The notes: a model not told the origin generated them from the letters alone. 9,672 bases of DNA from RGIG426 sp045640165 (GCA_045640165.1 JAZUEK010000019.1:1-9672), one strand, 5' to 3'; counted from the stretch's first letter, positions 1 through 5,683 are shown. Translations and numbers: made by a program.

Positions 1-21
1 TGTTCGGCAATGTGCGTTTCA

Positions 22-192
22 TTAGTCCTCTTCCGGAGCACCGACCGGGCAAGCATCCGCGCAAGCACCGCAACCGATGCAAACATCGGCGTCGATGACG
101 TAGGTGTCGTCACCCTCGGAGATCGCGTTCACCGGGCAACCGTCCGCGCAAGCGCCGCATTTGACGCAAGCGTCCGTGATTTTGTAGGCCAT
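22..192 (-). CDS. 2[4Fe-4S] ferredoxin, 56 residues
   Basis: A small soluble electron carrier of the bacterial (clostridial) dicluster ferredoxin family. The reading frame from ATG at 192 to TAA at 22 encodes 56 residues. It has two CxxCxxCxxxCP motifs, at Cys9-12-15-19 and Cys38-41-44-48, separated by a short linker, which is the full set of ligands for two [4Fe-4S] clusters and the normal family length. The C-terminus is acidic (ends PEED). An excellent Shine-Dalgarno (AAGGAGGTG, 199-207) precedes the ATG by 6 bases. The gene lies 87 bp downstream of ricT on the same strand and has its own promoter, so it can be expressed alone or by readthrough. Such ferredoxins serve low-potential redox enzymes in anaerobes; the partner here cannot be told from the sequence. 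It is too short for ordinary ORF cut-offs and is easily missed. Confidence 0.95.
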   Translation of the reverse strand: MAYKITDACVKCGACADGCPVNAISEGDDTYVIDADVCIGCGACADACPVGAPEED

Positions 193-249
193 TCTGGGCA
201 CCTCCTTCTGAATATAGCGAGACGACAGATGTCGACCTTCGCCGCCATT

Positions 250-278
250 ATCATAACAGATTGTTTTGGAAATTGCAA
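250..278 (-). promoter_or_regulatory. sigma-A promoter of the ferredoxin gene
   Basis: Read on the minus strand, TTGCAA (-35, 273-278) and TATGAT (-10, 250-255) are separated by exactly 17 bp. The -35 box begins one base past the ricT stop codon (280-282). Transcription would start near 243, leaving a leader of about 50 nt with a good ribosome binding site. Confidence 0.75.
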
Positions 279-279
279 G

Positions 280-1359
280 TTATTCTTTGTTTTCGCCGTG
301 AGTTTTTTTGCCGCCTCCGCGATGACGGCGGCGGTGATTCGGGCGGTGGGGCTTGCGGTCGCCCTTTTCGCCGCGATTTTCGGCAGGGATTTCGTCGGAA
401 TTTTTGGCGGTTTGCGGCTCGTCAAAGACGGGGATTTCGGAAGAATAATCCTCGCCGCCTTCAAAGAACGCGTCCGCCTCGGTGACCACGTCGGCCACGT
501 CGAATTCCGCTTCCGGCTCTTTGGGGTCTTTCGGCAACGGCGCGCCGTCTTTGGACAACACCGTCACGTCCGCGAGTTTTACCGAAATCGGCGGCGCATC
601 CGGCGATTTTTGGAGCCGCACTTTGAGCTTGCCGGTAAGCAGGCTTACGTCGGTGATGACACCTTTGCCGTCGGGCGTTTGGACCGGAGTTCCCGGGCGA
701 GGCGTTTCGTGGCGCAGGAAGTCGTAGGCTTCCTGCTCGTATTTGAGACAGCAGAGCAGGCGGCCGCACGAGCCGGAAATTTTGGCAGGATTGGGGGAAA
801 GACCTTGCTCTTTTGCCATTTTGATGGATACCGGCTGGAAGTCGGACAAAAAGCGTGCACAGCAGAACGGTTGACCGCAAAGACCGATACCGCCGAGCAG
901 TTTCGCTTCGTCGCGCACGCCGATTTGGCGCAGTTCAATGCGCGTGTGGAAGGTGGAGGCGAGGTCTTTCACGAGTTCGCGGAAATCCACACGACCGTCC
1001 GCGGTAAAGTAGAACAAGATTTTCGAGCCGTCCAGCGTGTATTCCACGTCCACAAGTTTCATATCCAAGTTGTGGTCGGCGATTTTTTGTTGGCAGGTGT
1101 GCATCGCCTCGGCTTCACGCGCGCGATTTTCCTCGGCGCGGCGGATGTCCTCGGCGGTGGCAAGCCGCAAAATGGGTTTCAGCGGAGCCTGCAGTTCGGA
1201 CAAATCGGTTTCGCGATTGCCGTAGACGACTTTGCCCACTTCGATACCGCGCGCGGTATCGACCACGACGTTGTCGCCTTTTTTATAGGTCTTGTCGGCG
1301 GCGTCAAACGAGTAGACTTTGCCCATATTCTTAAATTGCACTCCGACGATTTGCGCCAT
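280..1359 (-). CDS. ricT: PSP1-domain Fe-S protein RicT (YaaT)
   Basis: Homologue of B. subtilis RicT/YaaT, which with RicA and RicF forms an Fe-S-cluster-binding complex that acts with RNase Y in mRNA maturation and affects sporulation, competence and biofilm formation (established for Bacillus). The protein has 359 residues. The PSP1 domain spans roughly residues 60-147. It is followed by the diagnostic cysteine clusters C161-x4-CC (GLCGQPFCC) and C198-x4-CC (SCGRLLCC), whose six cysteines are the likely cluster ligands. The remainder, after about 270, is an acidic stretch and then a strongly basic Arg/His/Lys tail (about 335-352). This makes it about 85 residues longer than the Bacillus protein. 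The start is ATG at 1359 with AAGGAGG at 1368-1374. It lies 27 bp downstream of holB, the same neighbour order as holB-yaaT in Bacillus, so co-transcription is likely. No terminator is seen after it. Confidence 0.92.
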   Translation of the reverse strand: MAQIVGVQFKNMGKVYSFDAADKTYKKGDNVVVDTARGIEVGKVVYGNRETDLSELQAPLKPILRLATAEDIRRAEENRAREAEAMHTCQQKIADHNLDMKLVDVEYTLDGSKILFYFTADGRVDFRELVKDLASTFHTRIELRQIGVRDEAKLLGGIGLCGQPFCCARFLSDFQPVSIKMAKEQGLSPNPAKISGSCGRLLCCLKYEQEAYDFLRHETPRPGTPVQTPDGKGVITDVSLLTGKLKVRLQKSPDAPPISVKLADVTVLSKDGAPLPKDPKEPEAEFDVADVVTEADAFFEGGEDYSSEIPVFDEPQTAKNSDEIPAENRGEKGDRKPHRPNHRRRHRGGGKKTHGENKE

Positions 1360-1386
1360 GGTGAGTTCCTCCTTCTTTTTGCCGCG

Positions 1387-2379
1387 TTATTTTCCGGCGG
1401 CCGCCCGTAATCGCGCACAAAACAGCGTGATGAACAGGGCTTGGTTCATATTGTGGCGGCGCGCATCGACAAGGGCGTCGACCGCGTCGATTAAAGACAC
1501 AAGACGGGATTCGGAAAGCGTGGCGGCGAGCAGTTTTGCCGACGCGCCGGCCGGGGAAATCCGTTTGGTGTCGGCGGCGCGGCGCATATGCAGCGCGTCG
1601 CGAAACAAGGGGCGAAGCCCCGATAACACCGCATCGGTCAGCGCGGTGTCTTTTTCAAATTTGCCGGTCAGTCGCAGCAGATGAATTTCATCCGGCGCGA
1701 CAATCGCCTCGGCAACGTCCGCGATGAGGGCGTTTTGCGCCGCAAAGTCGCCACCCTCAAGGCAGGCAACCGCAGGGCCGAGACAGCCGTCAAATGCGGT
1801 GAGTGCGGCTTGCAGTTCGTCCGCTTTCGCGTCGGGAAATTGCTCTTGCAAAAACGGGCGCGCCTCTTCAAATTCCACACCGGACATCGACAGGCAAAGC
1901 GCGCGCGACTGGATGGTGGGAAGCAGTTGCGACCGACTTTCACACGTCAGCACAAAGGACACGTTTTGCGGAGGGTCTTCCAAAATGCGCAACAGCGCGT
2001 TTTGGGCCGACACGGTCATACTTTGGGCGCAAAAGAGCAAAAACACGCGGCGTTCCGCCTCGTTGGGTTTTAAGAACGCCTGCTCGCGCAGGACGCGGAT
2101 TTCGTCGATATGAAACGAGCGTGCACGCGCGTCGCCGCCGAATTCGAGAATGTCGGGGTGCGCGCCGGCCATCGCTTTGCGGCAGGCGGCACATACGCCG
2201 CACGGCTTGTTTGTGTCGCCTTGGCAGACGGCGGCCTGCGCAATCAGGCGCGCGAGGGTGCGTTTTCCGCAACCGTCGGGGCCTTCCAGCAAAACAGCGT
2301 GAGGGAAGTGGCCGGTGGCGGTGTAATCGGCGAGTTGCGCTTTGAGTACCGCGTTGCCGATGAGCGCTTCGTATGCCAT
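1387..2379 (-). CDS. holB: DNA polymerase III subunit delta prime
   Basis: Clamp-loader subunit that, with delta and DnaX, loads the beta sliding clamp. The protein has 330 residues from the ATG at 2379. It shows an AAA+ Walker A motif (GPDGCGKRT, residues 33-41, Lys39), a zinc-binding cysteine set (C52, C60, C63, C66) and the family motif around AQNALLRILEDPP (125-137). The Walker B position is degenerate (LLFCAQ, no acidic pair), as is usual for delta prime, which does not hydrolyse ATP. The usual SRC motif reads SRA (158-160), so the arginine is kept and the cysteine lost. A GTG three codons upstream (2388) is in frame but overlaps the Shine-Dalgarno (AAAGGAG, 2388-2394). The ATG has ideal 8-nt spacing and is preferred. 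First gene of a probable holB-ricT operon. Confidence 0.93.
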   Translation of the reverse strand: MAYEALIGNAVLKAQLADYTATGHFPHAVLLEGPDGCGKRTLARLIAQAAVCQGDTNKPCGVCAACRKAMAGAHPDILEFGGDARARSFHIDEIRVLREQAFLKPNEAERRVFLLFCAQSMTVSAQNALLRILEDPPQNVSFVLTCESRSQLLPTIQSRALCLSMSGVEFEEARPFLQEQFPDAKADELQAALTAFDGCLGPAVACLEGGDFAAQNALIADVAEAIVAPDEIHLLRLTGKFEKDTALTDAVLSGLRPLFRDALHMRRAADTKRISPAGASAKLLAATLSESRLVSLIDAVDALVDARRHNMNQALFITLFCARLRAAAGK

Positions 2380-2408
2380 CGTGTCCACTCCTTTCCATTA
2401 TCCCTAAC

Positions 2409-2437
2409 AGTATACCGCAAAAACGGCGTTTAGGCAA
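2409..2437 (-). promoter_or_regulatory. sigma-A promoter of holB-ricT
   Basis: On the minus strand, TTGCCT (-35, 2432-2437) and TATACT (-10, 2409-2414) are separated by 17 bp, upstream of the holB ribosome binding site. The predicted transcript starts near 2402, giving a short leader of about 23 nt. Confidence 0.75.
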
Positions 2438-2447
2438 GAGTTTTTTC

Positions 2448-2482
2448 AATGGAGAATGGAGATTGAAGAATGAAAAATGAAA
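2448..2482. repeat. five-unit heptad tandem repeat, copy 1
   Basis: Five consecutive 7-bp units: AATGGAG, AATGGAG, ATTGAAG, AATGAAA, AATGAAA. They lie between the divergent holB and lipoprotein promoters. A second five-unit array of the same pattern (AAT-two bases-AG) lies at 5574-5608. The remaining spacer, about 2483-2537, holds no gene that I can see and is A/T-rich near the downstream promoter. Confidence 0.7.
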
Positions 2483-2537
2483 AATCGGCGGCAATCACGG
2501 CCCCCACGAAATTATTTCAAAATATCTCATAAAGTTG

Positions 2538-2566
2538 TTGACACCCTTTTTCTAAAATGGTATAGT
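2538..2566 (+). promoter_or_regulatory. near-consensus sigma-A promoter of the lipoprotein gene
   Basis: A perfect TTGACA (-35, 2538-2543), a 17-bp spacer and TATAGT (-10, 2561-2566), with A/T-rich DNA just upstream. It is one of the closest to consensus in the window and predicts strong vegetative transcription starting near 2573. Confidence 0.85.
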
Positions 2567-2599
2567 TTCTCCGTACTGTTTTTTTAGGGGGTTATACTT

Positions 2600-3100
2600 A
2601 TGAAAAATGTTAAAAAATTGCTTGCGGTGTTGCTGGCGCTTTGTCTGCTTGCGGCGATGGCGACCGTTCTCTACGCTTGCAAAAATTCTCCGAAAGGCGT
2701 TGTGAAAGCCAATCTCAAAGCCATAAACGACCGCGATGCCGAAAAAATCGTGGATTTGAGGTATCCGAAGCCGATGTTGAAGGTTTTTGAGGAGGAATGG
2801 AACGAAGATAAAGAGGATCTTATCGGCAACTGGGAAAAAGGTTTTGAAAAGATCGAAGACCAATTCGGCGACGACTGGAAAGTTAAAGATATCAAAATCA
2901 AAGATGTCAGAGATATGGAAAAAGACGATGTTTTTGAAAAGCTTCAAAAAGATTACGAAGATGATTATAATGTGAAATTCACCGATGCCAAGATCGTGAC
3001 AGCTGATTACACGATCGAAGGTGAAAATGATGTTGAAGAAACTAAAGATGCAGAATACACCGTCATCAAATACGACGGCAAATGGTACATTGAAAGTTAA
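2600..3100 (+). CDS. small acidic lipoprotein, function unknown (possible NTF2-like/DUF4878-type fold)
   Basis: Not recognised as a named gene. The 166-residue product starts with a basic n-region (MKNVKK), a hydrophobic stretch (about 7-25) and a lipobox LYAC ending at Cys27. This predicts processing by signal peptidase II and anchoring on the outer face of the membrane. The mature part (about 140 residues) is very rich in Lys, Asp and Glu. It opens with VVKANLKAINDRDAEKIVDL and ends YTVIKYDGKWYIES. This layout, a short helix about a growing role per residue followed by a final strand with a Trp-Tyr, is typical of small NTF2-like DUF4878/DUF5105-type lipoproteins, but the family assignment is inference. 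The Shine-Dalgarno AGGGGG (2586-2591) lies 8 nt before the ATG. It is a single-gene unit with its own promoter and terminator. It is visibly more A/T-rich than holB, gpr or dnaK, which could reflect transfer or simply a Lys/Asp-rich protein. Confidence 0.85.
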   Translation: MKNVKKLLAVLLALCLLAAMATVLYACKNSPKGVVKANLKAINDRDAEKIVDLRYPKPMLKVFEEEWNEDKEDLIGNWEKGFEKIEDQFGDDWKVKDIKIKDVRDMEKDDVFEKLQKDYEDDYNVKFTDAKIVTADYTIEGENDVEETKDAEYTVIKYDGKWYIES

Positions 3101-3109
3101 CCTCTCTTT

Positions 3110-3140
3110 CGGGAGCACCAAACGGTGCTCCCGATTTTTT
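3110..3140 (+). terminator. Rho-independent terminator of the lipoprotein gene
   Basis: A perfect 10-bp stem (CGGGAGCACC at 3110-3119 with GGTGCTCCCG at 3124-3133), a 4-nt loop and six T residues (3135-3140). It begins 9 bases after the stop codon. There is no A-tract on the left, so it acts only rightward. Confidence 0.93.
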
Positions 3141-3197
3141 GTGTCTGCAGGGGATTATGAAAACTTTGCGATGTGTGCAAACTCCGTCAATTCCCGC

Positions 3198-3236
3198 AAA
3201 AAACAAAAAACAGTTGAGGAAAACCTCAACTGTTTT
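3198..3236 (-). terminator. Rho-independent terminator of rpsT
   Basis: A 13-bp perfect stem (3207-3219 with 3224-3236; core ACAGTTGAGG) and a 4-nt loop. On the minus strand it is followed by a long T-rich tract (complement of 3198-3206). It lies 15 bases past the rpsT stop and faces the lipoprotein terminator. The 66 bp between the two terminators (about 3141-3206) show no gene. Confidence 0.9.
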
Positions 3237-3251
3237 CGTTTCGTCCGAACA

Positions 3252-3503
3252 TTAGCCGTTGGCTTTTTTGGCGAGGGCGGACTTTTTCCGTGCAGCGGTA
3301 TTCTTGTGCAGGAGACCCTTCGCAGCCGCCTGGTCGATCTTTTTGATGGCGTTTTTCACCGCGGCATCTTTGTTTTCGCCCGATTCAATAGCGGCGTTCG
3401 CTTTTTTGATGTCGGTTTTGAGAGCCGAACGGGCAGCCTTGTTGCGCTCGGTTTTCGCTTCGATCACGCGCACACGTTTTTTGGCGGATTTAATGTTGGG
3501 CAT
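3252..3503 (-). CDS. rpsT: 30S ribosomal protein S20
   Basis: A primary 16S rRNA-binding protein of the small ribosomal subunit. It has 83 residues, the normal family length, and begins MPNIKSAKKRVRV, the signature S20 N-terminus. It is lysine- and alanine-rich throughout and ends in ARKKSALAKKANG, consistent with the three-helix bundle. The start is ATG at 3503 with AGGAGG at 3511-3516. The open frame continues upstream in the same phase, but that part lies before the promoter and leader and is not coding. It is monocistronic, with its own promoter and terminator, and diverges from gpr. In B. subtilis rpsT also sits next to gpr in the opposite orientation. The gene downstream of rpsT there is different from the lipoprotein seen here. 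Confidence 0.96.
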   Translation of the reverse strand: MPNIKSAKKRVRVIEAKTERNKAARSALKTDIKKANAAIESGENKDAAVKNAIKKIDQAAAKGLLHKNTAARKKSALAKKANG

Positions 3504-3504
3504 G

Positions 3505-3545
3505 GTCACACCTCCTCTGTATTTGTGACGGCGGAGAATCCGCCG
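3505..3545 (-). promoter_or_regulatory. structured rpsT leader with two abutting hairpins
   Basis: The leader of about 65 nt holds two inverted repeats. The first is a 7-bp stem (CGGCGGA at 3529-3535 with TCCGCCG at 3539-3545) with a 3-nt loop. The second is GTCACA (3505-3510) with TGTGAC (3524-3529), whose 13-nt loop contains the whole AGGAGG Shine-Dalgarno (3511-3516). The two share base 3529, so they may compete or stack. A role in autogenous control by S20 is an inference. Confidence 0.5.
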
Positions 3546-3574
3546 AGACATTCTTTCTAAATCACGCACTGTAT

Positions 3575-3603
3575 ATACTACCACATCGTTTTCCAAAATG
3601 CAA
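3575..3603 (-). promoter_or_regulatory. sigma-A promoter of rpsT
   Basis: On the minus strand, TTGCAT (-35, 3598-3603), a 17-bp spacer and TAGTAT (-10, 3575-3580). The predicted start is near 3568, about 65 nt before the rpsT ATG. Confidence 0.75.
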
Positions 3604-3612
3604 GAATTTTTT

Positions 3613-3642
3613 TCATAACTTTTTATTTTTTTGCAAATACTA
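3613..3642 (+). promoter_or_regulatory. candidate forespore sigma-G promoter of gpr
   Basis: TCATA (3613-3617), an 18-bp spacer and AATACTA (3636-3642) compare with the B. subtilis sigma-G pattern GHATR-N18-CATHHTA, missing the first base of each box. It would start transcription about 25 nt ahead of the gpr ATG. gpr is a sigma-F/sigma-G gene in Bacillus. The surrounding DNA is A/T-rich, so a chance match is possible. Confidence 0.4.
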
Positions 3643-3672
3643 CGGAAAAACGTTGAAAAAAGGGGAGTTTTT

Positions 3673-4512
3673 ATGTTCCTGCGAACCGATTTGGCGACCG
3701 AAGCGACGCTTGAGACCAACCTTTCGGCCAAAGACGTGGCGATTCACACCCACAAAAACGGGGCAGTGACGTTGACGTATACCCATATTCGCACCGAGGC
3801 AGGCGAAGCGGCGGTGGGGAAACCGCGCGGTCAATACGTTACCATGGATTTGCCGCCGCTGTCGGACAGCGACGAGGAATTGCGCGAGCATGCCACGCTC
3901 CTCGGGGAAGAGCTGAAGCGGTTGCTTCCGCCGCAGGGGAGTGTGCTGGTGGTGGGGCTTGGCAACGAGAGTATCACGCCGGATGCGGTGGGACCGGCGA
4001 CGGCAAAACTGGTGCTTGCCACACGGCATATTGAGGGGGAGTTTGCACGCGCGAGCGGCCTTTCCGACCTGCGCCCGACGGCGGTGGTGCACCCCGGCGT
4101 GGTGGGTGAAACGGGTGTGGAGACGGCGGAATTGATTCGCGGCGTGTGCCGCACGGTAAAGCCGGCGGCGGTGATTGCGGTGGATGCACTTGCCGCTGCA
4201 AGTCCCGAGCGCCTCGGTACCACGGTCCAGATGAGCGACGGCGGCATTGCGCCCGGTGCCGGCGTGGGCAACCACCGCGCCGCGCTCGACTGCCACACGC
4301 TCGGTGTGCCGGTGATTGCCATCGGTGTGCCGACGGTGGTGGATGCGGCAGGATTGTTTTCCAAAGAAAAGGGCGAGGCGCTGCGGTATATGATGGTGAC
4401 TCCCCGGGAAATCGACCTGCTTGTTCATCGCTGTGCACGGCTCATCGCCATGAGCATTCACCAAGCGCTCCATCCGGCGTATGACCCGTTGGAGCTGATG
4501 AGTTTGGCATAA
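3673..4512 (+). CDS. gpr: GPR endopeptidase (spore germination protease)
   Basis: Protease made as a zymogen in the forespore that starts degradation of small acid-soluble DNA-binding proteins (SASPs) when the spore germinates. The protein has 279 residues from ATG at 3673 (Shine-Dalgarno-like AAAGGGGAG at 3659-3667). Family motifs are RTDLATEA at the N-terminus, GLGNESITPDAVGP (Asp104) and VIAVDALAA (Asp171). The last two correspond to the two essential aspartates of the A25 family. GVGNHR and GVPVIAIGVPTVVDA follow. The RTD/LA site resembles the SASP and autoprocessing site, so the propeptide here would be only about 6 residues, against 15-16 in Bacillus. An in-frame TTG at 3631 would add 14 residues but lacks a ribosome binding site and lies within the promoter region. 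The protein is about 90 residues shorter than Bacillus GPR. spoIIP follows 53 bp downstream. Confidence 0.95.
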   Translation: MFLRTDLATEATLETNLSAKDVAIHTHKNGAVTLTYTHIRTEAGEAAVGKPRGQYVTMDLPPLSDSDEELREHATLLGEELKRLLPPQGSVLVVGLGNESITPDAVGPATAKLVLATRHIEGEFARASGLSDLRPTAVVHPGVVGETGVETAELIRGVCRTVKPAAVIAVDALAAASPERLGTTVQMSDGGIAPGAGVGNHRAALDCHTLGVPVIAIGVPTVVDAAGLFSKEKGEALRYMMVTPREIDLLVHRCARLIAMSIHQALHPAYDPLELMSLA

Positions 4513-4534
4513 ACGCACCGCCGCCGCGTATATA
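4507..4534 (+). promoter_or_regulatory. weak candidate mother-cell sigma-E promoter of spoIIP
   Basis: GCATAAA (4507-4513), overlapping the gpr stop, a 13-bp spacer and CGTATATA (4527-4534) loosely fit the sigma-E pattern. spoIIP has its own sigma-E promoter in B. subtilis, which motivated the search. The -10 match is poor, so this is tentative. Confidence 0.25.
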
Positions 4535-4565
4535 TAAAGGAGAATAAAGGAAAGGCGGTCGGGCG

Positions 4566-5579
4566 ATGAAAGACTTTTTCAAAGGGCTGTGGCGGCTGTC
4601 GGTGTTGGCGGTAGCGGCGGCGTTGCCGCTGGTCGCTGTGCTGATGCCTGCCAAAGCGTGGAACGTTGTCGGCGAGGGGTTGCCGACGGCGACGACCGCC
4701 GCCGTGTCGTCGGCAACGAGCGTGGTATCGTCCGTATCGGCATCGGAACAAGCGCCGCCTGTAGCGGCCGTATCACCGATTGCGCCGCCGAAAGGCAAGG
4801 GCGGCGGTACGGTGGTGGAAGAACAGCTCGGCGGCGGCAAACGGCTTGCGGACAACCTTTATTATAAAAATCGCGATGGGTTGTCGGTGAACTTTTCCTC
4901 GTTTCTCCAAAAGAAACCGCAAACGGTGTTGGAGAAAACCGAAAAACCGCAGGTGCTGATTTTACACACCCACACCACCGAGACGTATATGAGTTACTAC
5001 GCAGGGTATTACAACAAAGAGGACGTCGGGCGCAGTACCGATTTGGCAAAAAACGTGGTGGTTGCCGGAGAAGCGCTTGCCAACCGTCTGCGTGCACACG
5101 GCATTGCGGTGATTCACGACACGACGGTGCACGACGATCCGCAATACGTCGGTGCGTATTATCGCTCGGCAGACACGGCAGAGGCGGCACGCAAGCGGTA
5201 TCCCTCGATTAAACTGGTGATTGATTTACACCGCGATGCGGTACAGCGCAGTGACACGGTGCTGGTAAAACCGACGGTGACGCAAAACGGCGAGCGGTAT
5301 GCCCAAATGATGTTCGTTATCGGCGGCGAAAACACCAAAGACAATCCCAACGCCAACCGCGACGAAAACGTGGCGATGGCATTGGCGCTTCAGCAAGAGT
5401 TAAATGCGCAGGTGGCCGGTGTGATGCGACCGATTTCGTTTTGTGCGTGCGAATACAATCAGAGCCTTTGCCGAGGATTTCTTGTGGAAGTCGGCGCGCA
5501 GGCCAACACGTTTGAGGAAGCACAGCGGTCCGCGGCACTGCTCGGCGATGCGATGGCGAAGGTGCTGGGAAATAATTAA
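4566..5579 (+). CDS. spoIIP: stage II sporulation protein P, peptidoglycan amidase
   Basis: N-acetylmuramoyl-L-alanine amidase/endopeptidase that works with SpoIID and SpoIIM (DMP complex) to thin septal peptidoglycan and drive forespore engulfment. The protein has 337 residues. A single hydrophobic segment (about 11-28) anchors it in the mother-cell membrane, followed by a low-complexity Ala/Thr/Ser/Val/Pro linker (about 35-80). The catalytic domain begins near 125 with VLILHTHTTETY (His134, Glu139). It continues with VIDLHRDA (His222) and ends with GFLVEVGAQANTFEEA (Glu308), matching the zinc-ligand and catalytic positions of SpoIIP/amidase_3-like enzymes. The assignment of individual ligands is inferred. 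The ATG at 4566 has only a moderate ribosome binding site (AAAGGCGG, 4551-4558). A stronger AAAGGAG at 4536-4542 is too distant. The gpr-spoIIP pairing is conserved in spore formers. The stop codon lies inside a heptad repeat. Confidence 0.94.
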   Translation: MKDFFKGLWRLSVLAVAAALPLVAVLMPAKAWNVVGEGLPTATTAAVSSATSVVSSVSASEQAPPVAAVSPIAPPKGKGGGTVVEEQLGGGKRLADNLYYKNRDGLSVNFSSFLQKKPQTVLEKTEKPQVLILHTHTTETYMSYYAGYYNKEDVGRSTDLAKNVVVAGEALANRLRAHGIAVIHDTTVHDDPQYVGAYYRSADTAEAARKRYPSIKLVIDLHRDAVQRSDTVLVKPTVTQNGERYAQMMFVIGGENTKDNPNANRDENVAMALALQQELNAQVAGVMRPISFCACEYNQSLCRGFLVEVGAQANTFEEAQRSAALLGDAMAKVLGNN

Positions 5580-5608
5580 GAATGCAGAATTAAGAATTGA
5601 GAATGAGG
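5574..5608. repeat. five-unit heptad tandem repeat, copy 2
   Basis: Five 7-bp units: AATTAAG, AATGCAG, AATTAAG, AATTGAG, AATGAGG. It has the same pattern, unit length, copy number and orientation as the array at 2448-2482. The first unit contains the last sense codon and stop of spoIIP. The last unit runs into the left arm of the terminator. Confidence 0.7.
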
Positions 5609-5647
5609 CGCTTGGGAACTGCCGACCTGAGCGCCTTTTTTCTTTTT
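5606..5647 (+). terminator. Rho-independent terminator after spoIIP
   Basis: AGGCGCT (5606-5612) pairs with AGCGCCT (5630-5636) across a 17-nt loop, with possible further GG/CC pairing inside. It is followed by a T-rich tract (TTTTTT, C, TTTTT, up to 5647). It separates the sporulation genes from the heat-shock operon. Confidence 0.78.
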
Positions 5648-5660
5648 GACGGGGTTGTAT

Positions 5661-5683
5661 GGTGTTTGTACCGAAAAAACACC
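5661..5683. other. inverted repeat upstream of the hrcA promoter
   Basis: GGTGTTT (5661-5667) and AAACACC (5677-5683) form a perfect 7-bp dyad with a 9-bp spacer, 30 bp upstream of the -35 box. It could be an operator or a weak hairpin; no known motif is recognised. The rest of 5648-5713 holds nothing that I can identify. Confidence 0.35.

Noticed and set aside
211..243. Short inverted repeat (CGACA/TGTCG) in the ferredoxin leader
   Set aside because: Only 4-5 bp with a very tight loop; not distinguishable from chance.
10..1410. A 466-codon plus-strand open frame over ricT and the ferredoxin
   Set aside because: It is antisense to two clearly identified genes, has no plausible start signal, and the product resembles no family.
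2380..2388. GTG start for holB three codons upstream
   Set aside because: The GTG overlaps the Shine-Dalgarno AAAGGAG; the ATG at 2379 has correct spacing.
3631..3672. TTG-initiated N-terminal extension of gpr
   Set aside because: It lies in the promoter region, lacks a ribosome binding site and adds residues not like known GPR propeptides.
3504..3731. In-frame upstream extension of rpsT
   Set aside because: It covers the promoter, leader and the start of gpr; S20 begins at MPNIKSAKK.
3640..4518. A 292-codon minus-strand frame opposite gpr
   Set aside because: His/Arg-rich antisense shadow of a well-supported protease gene.
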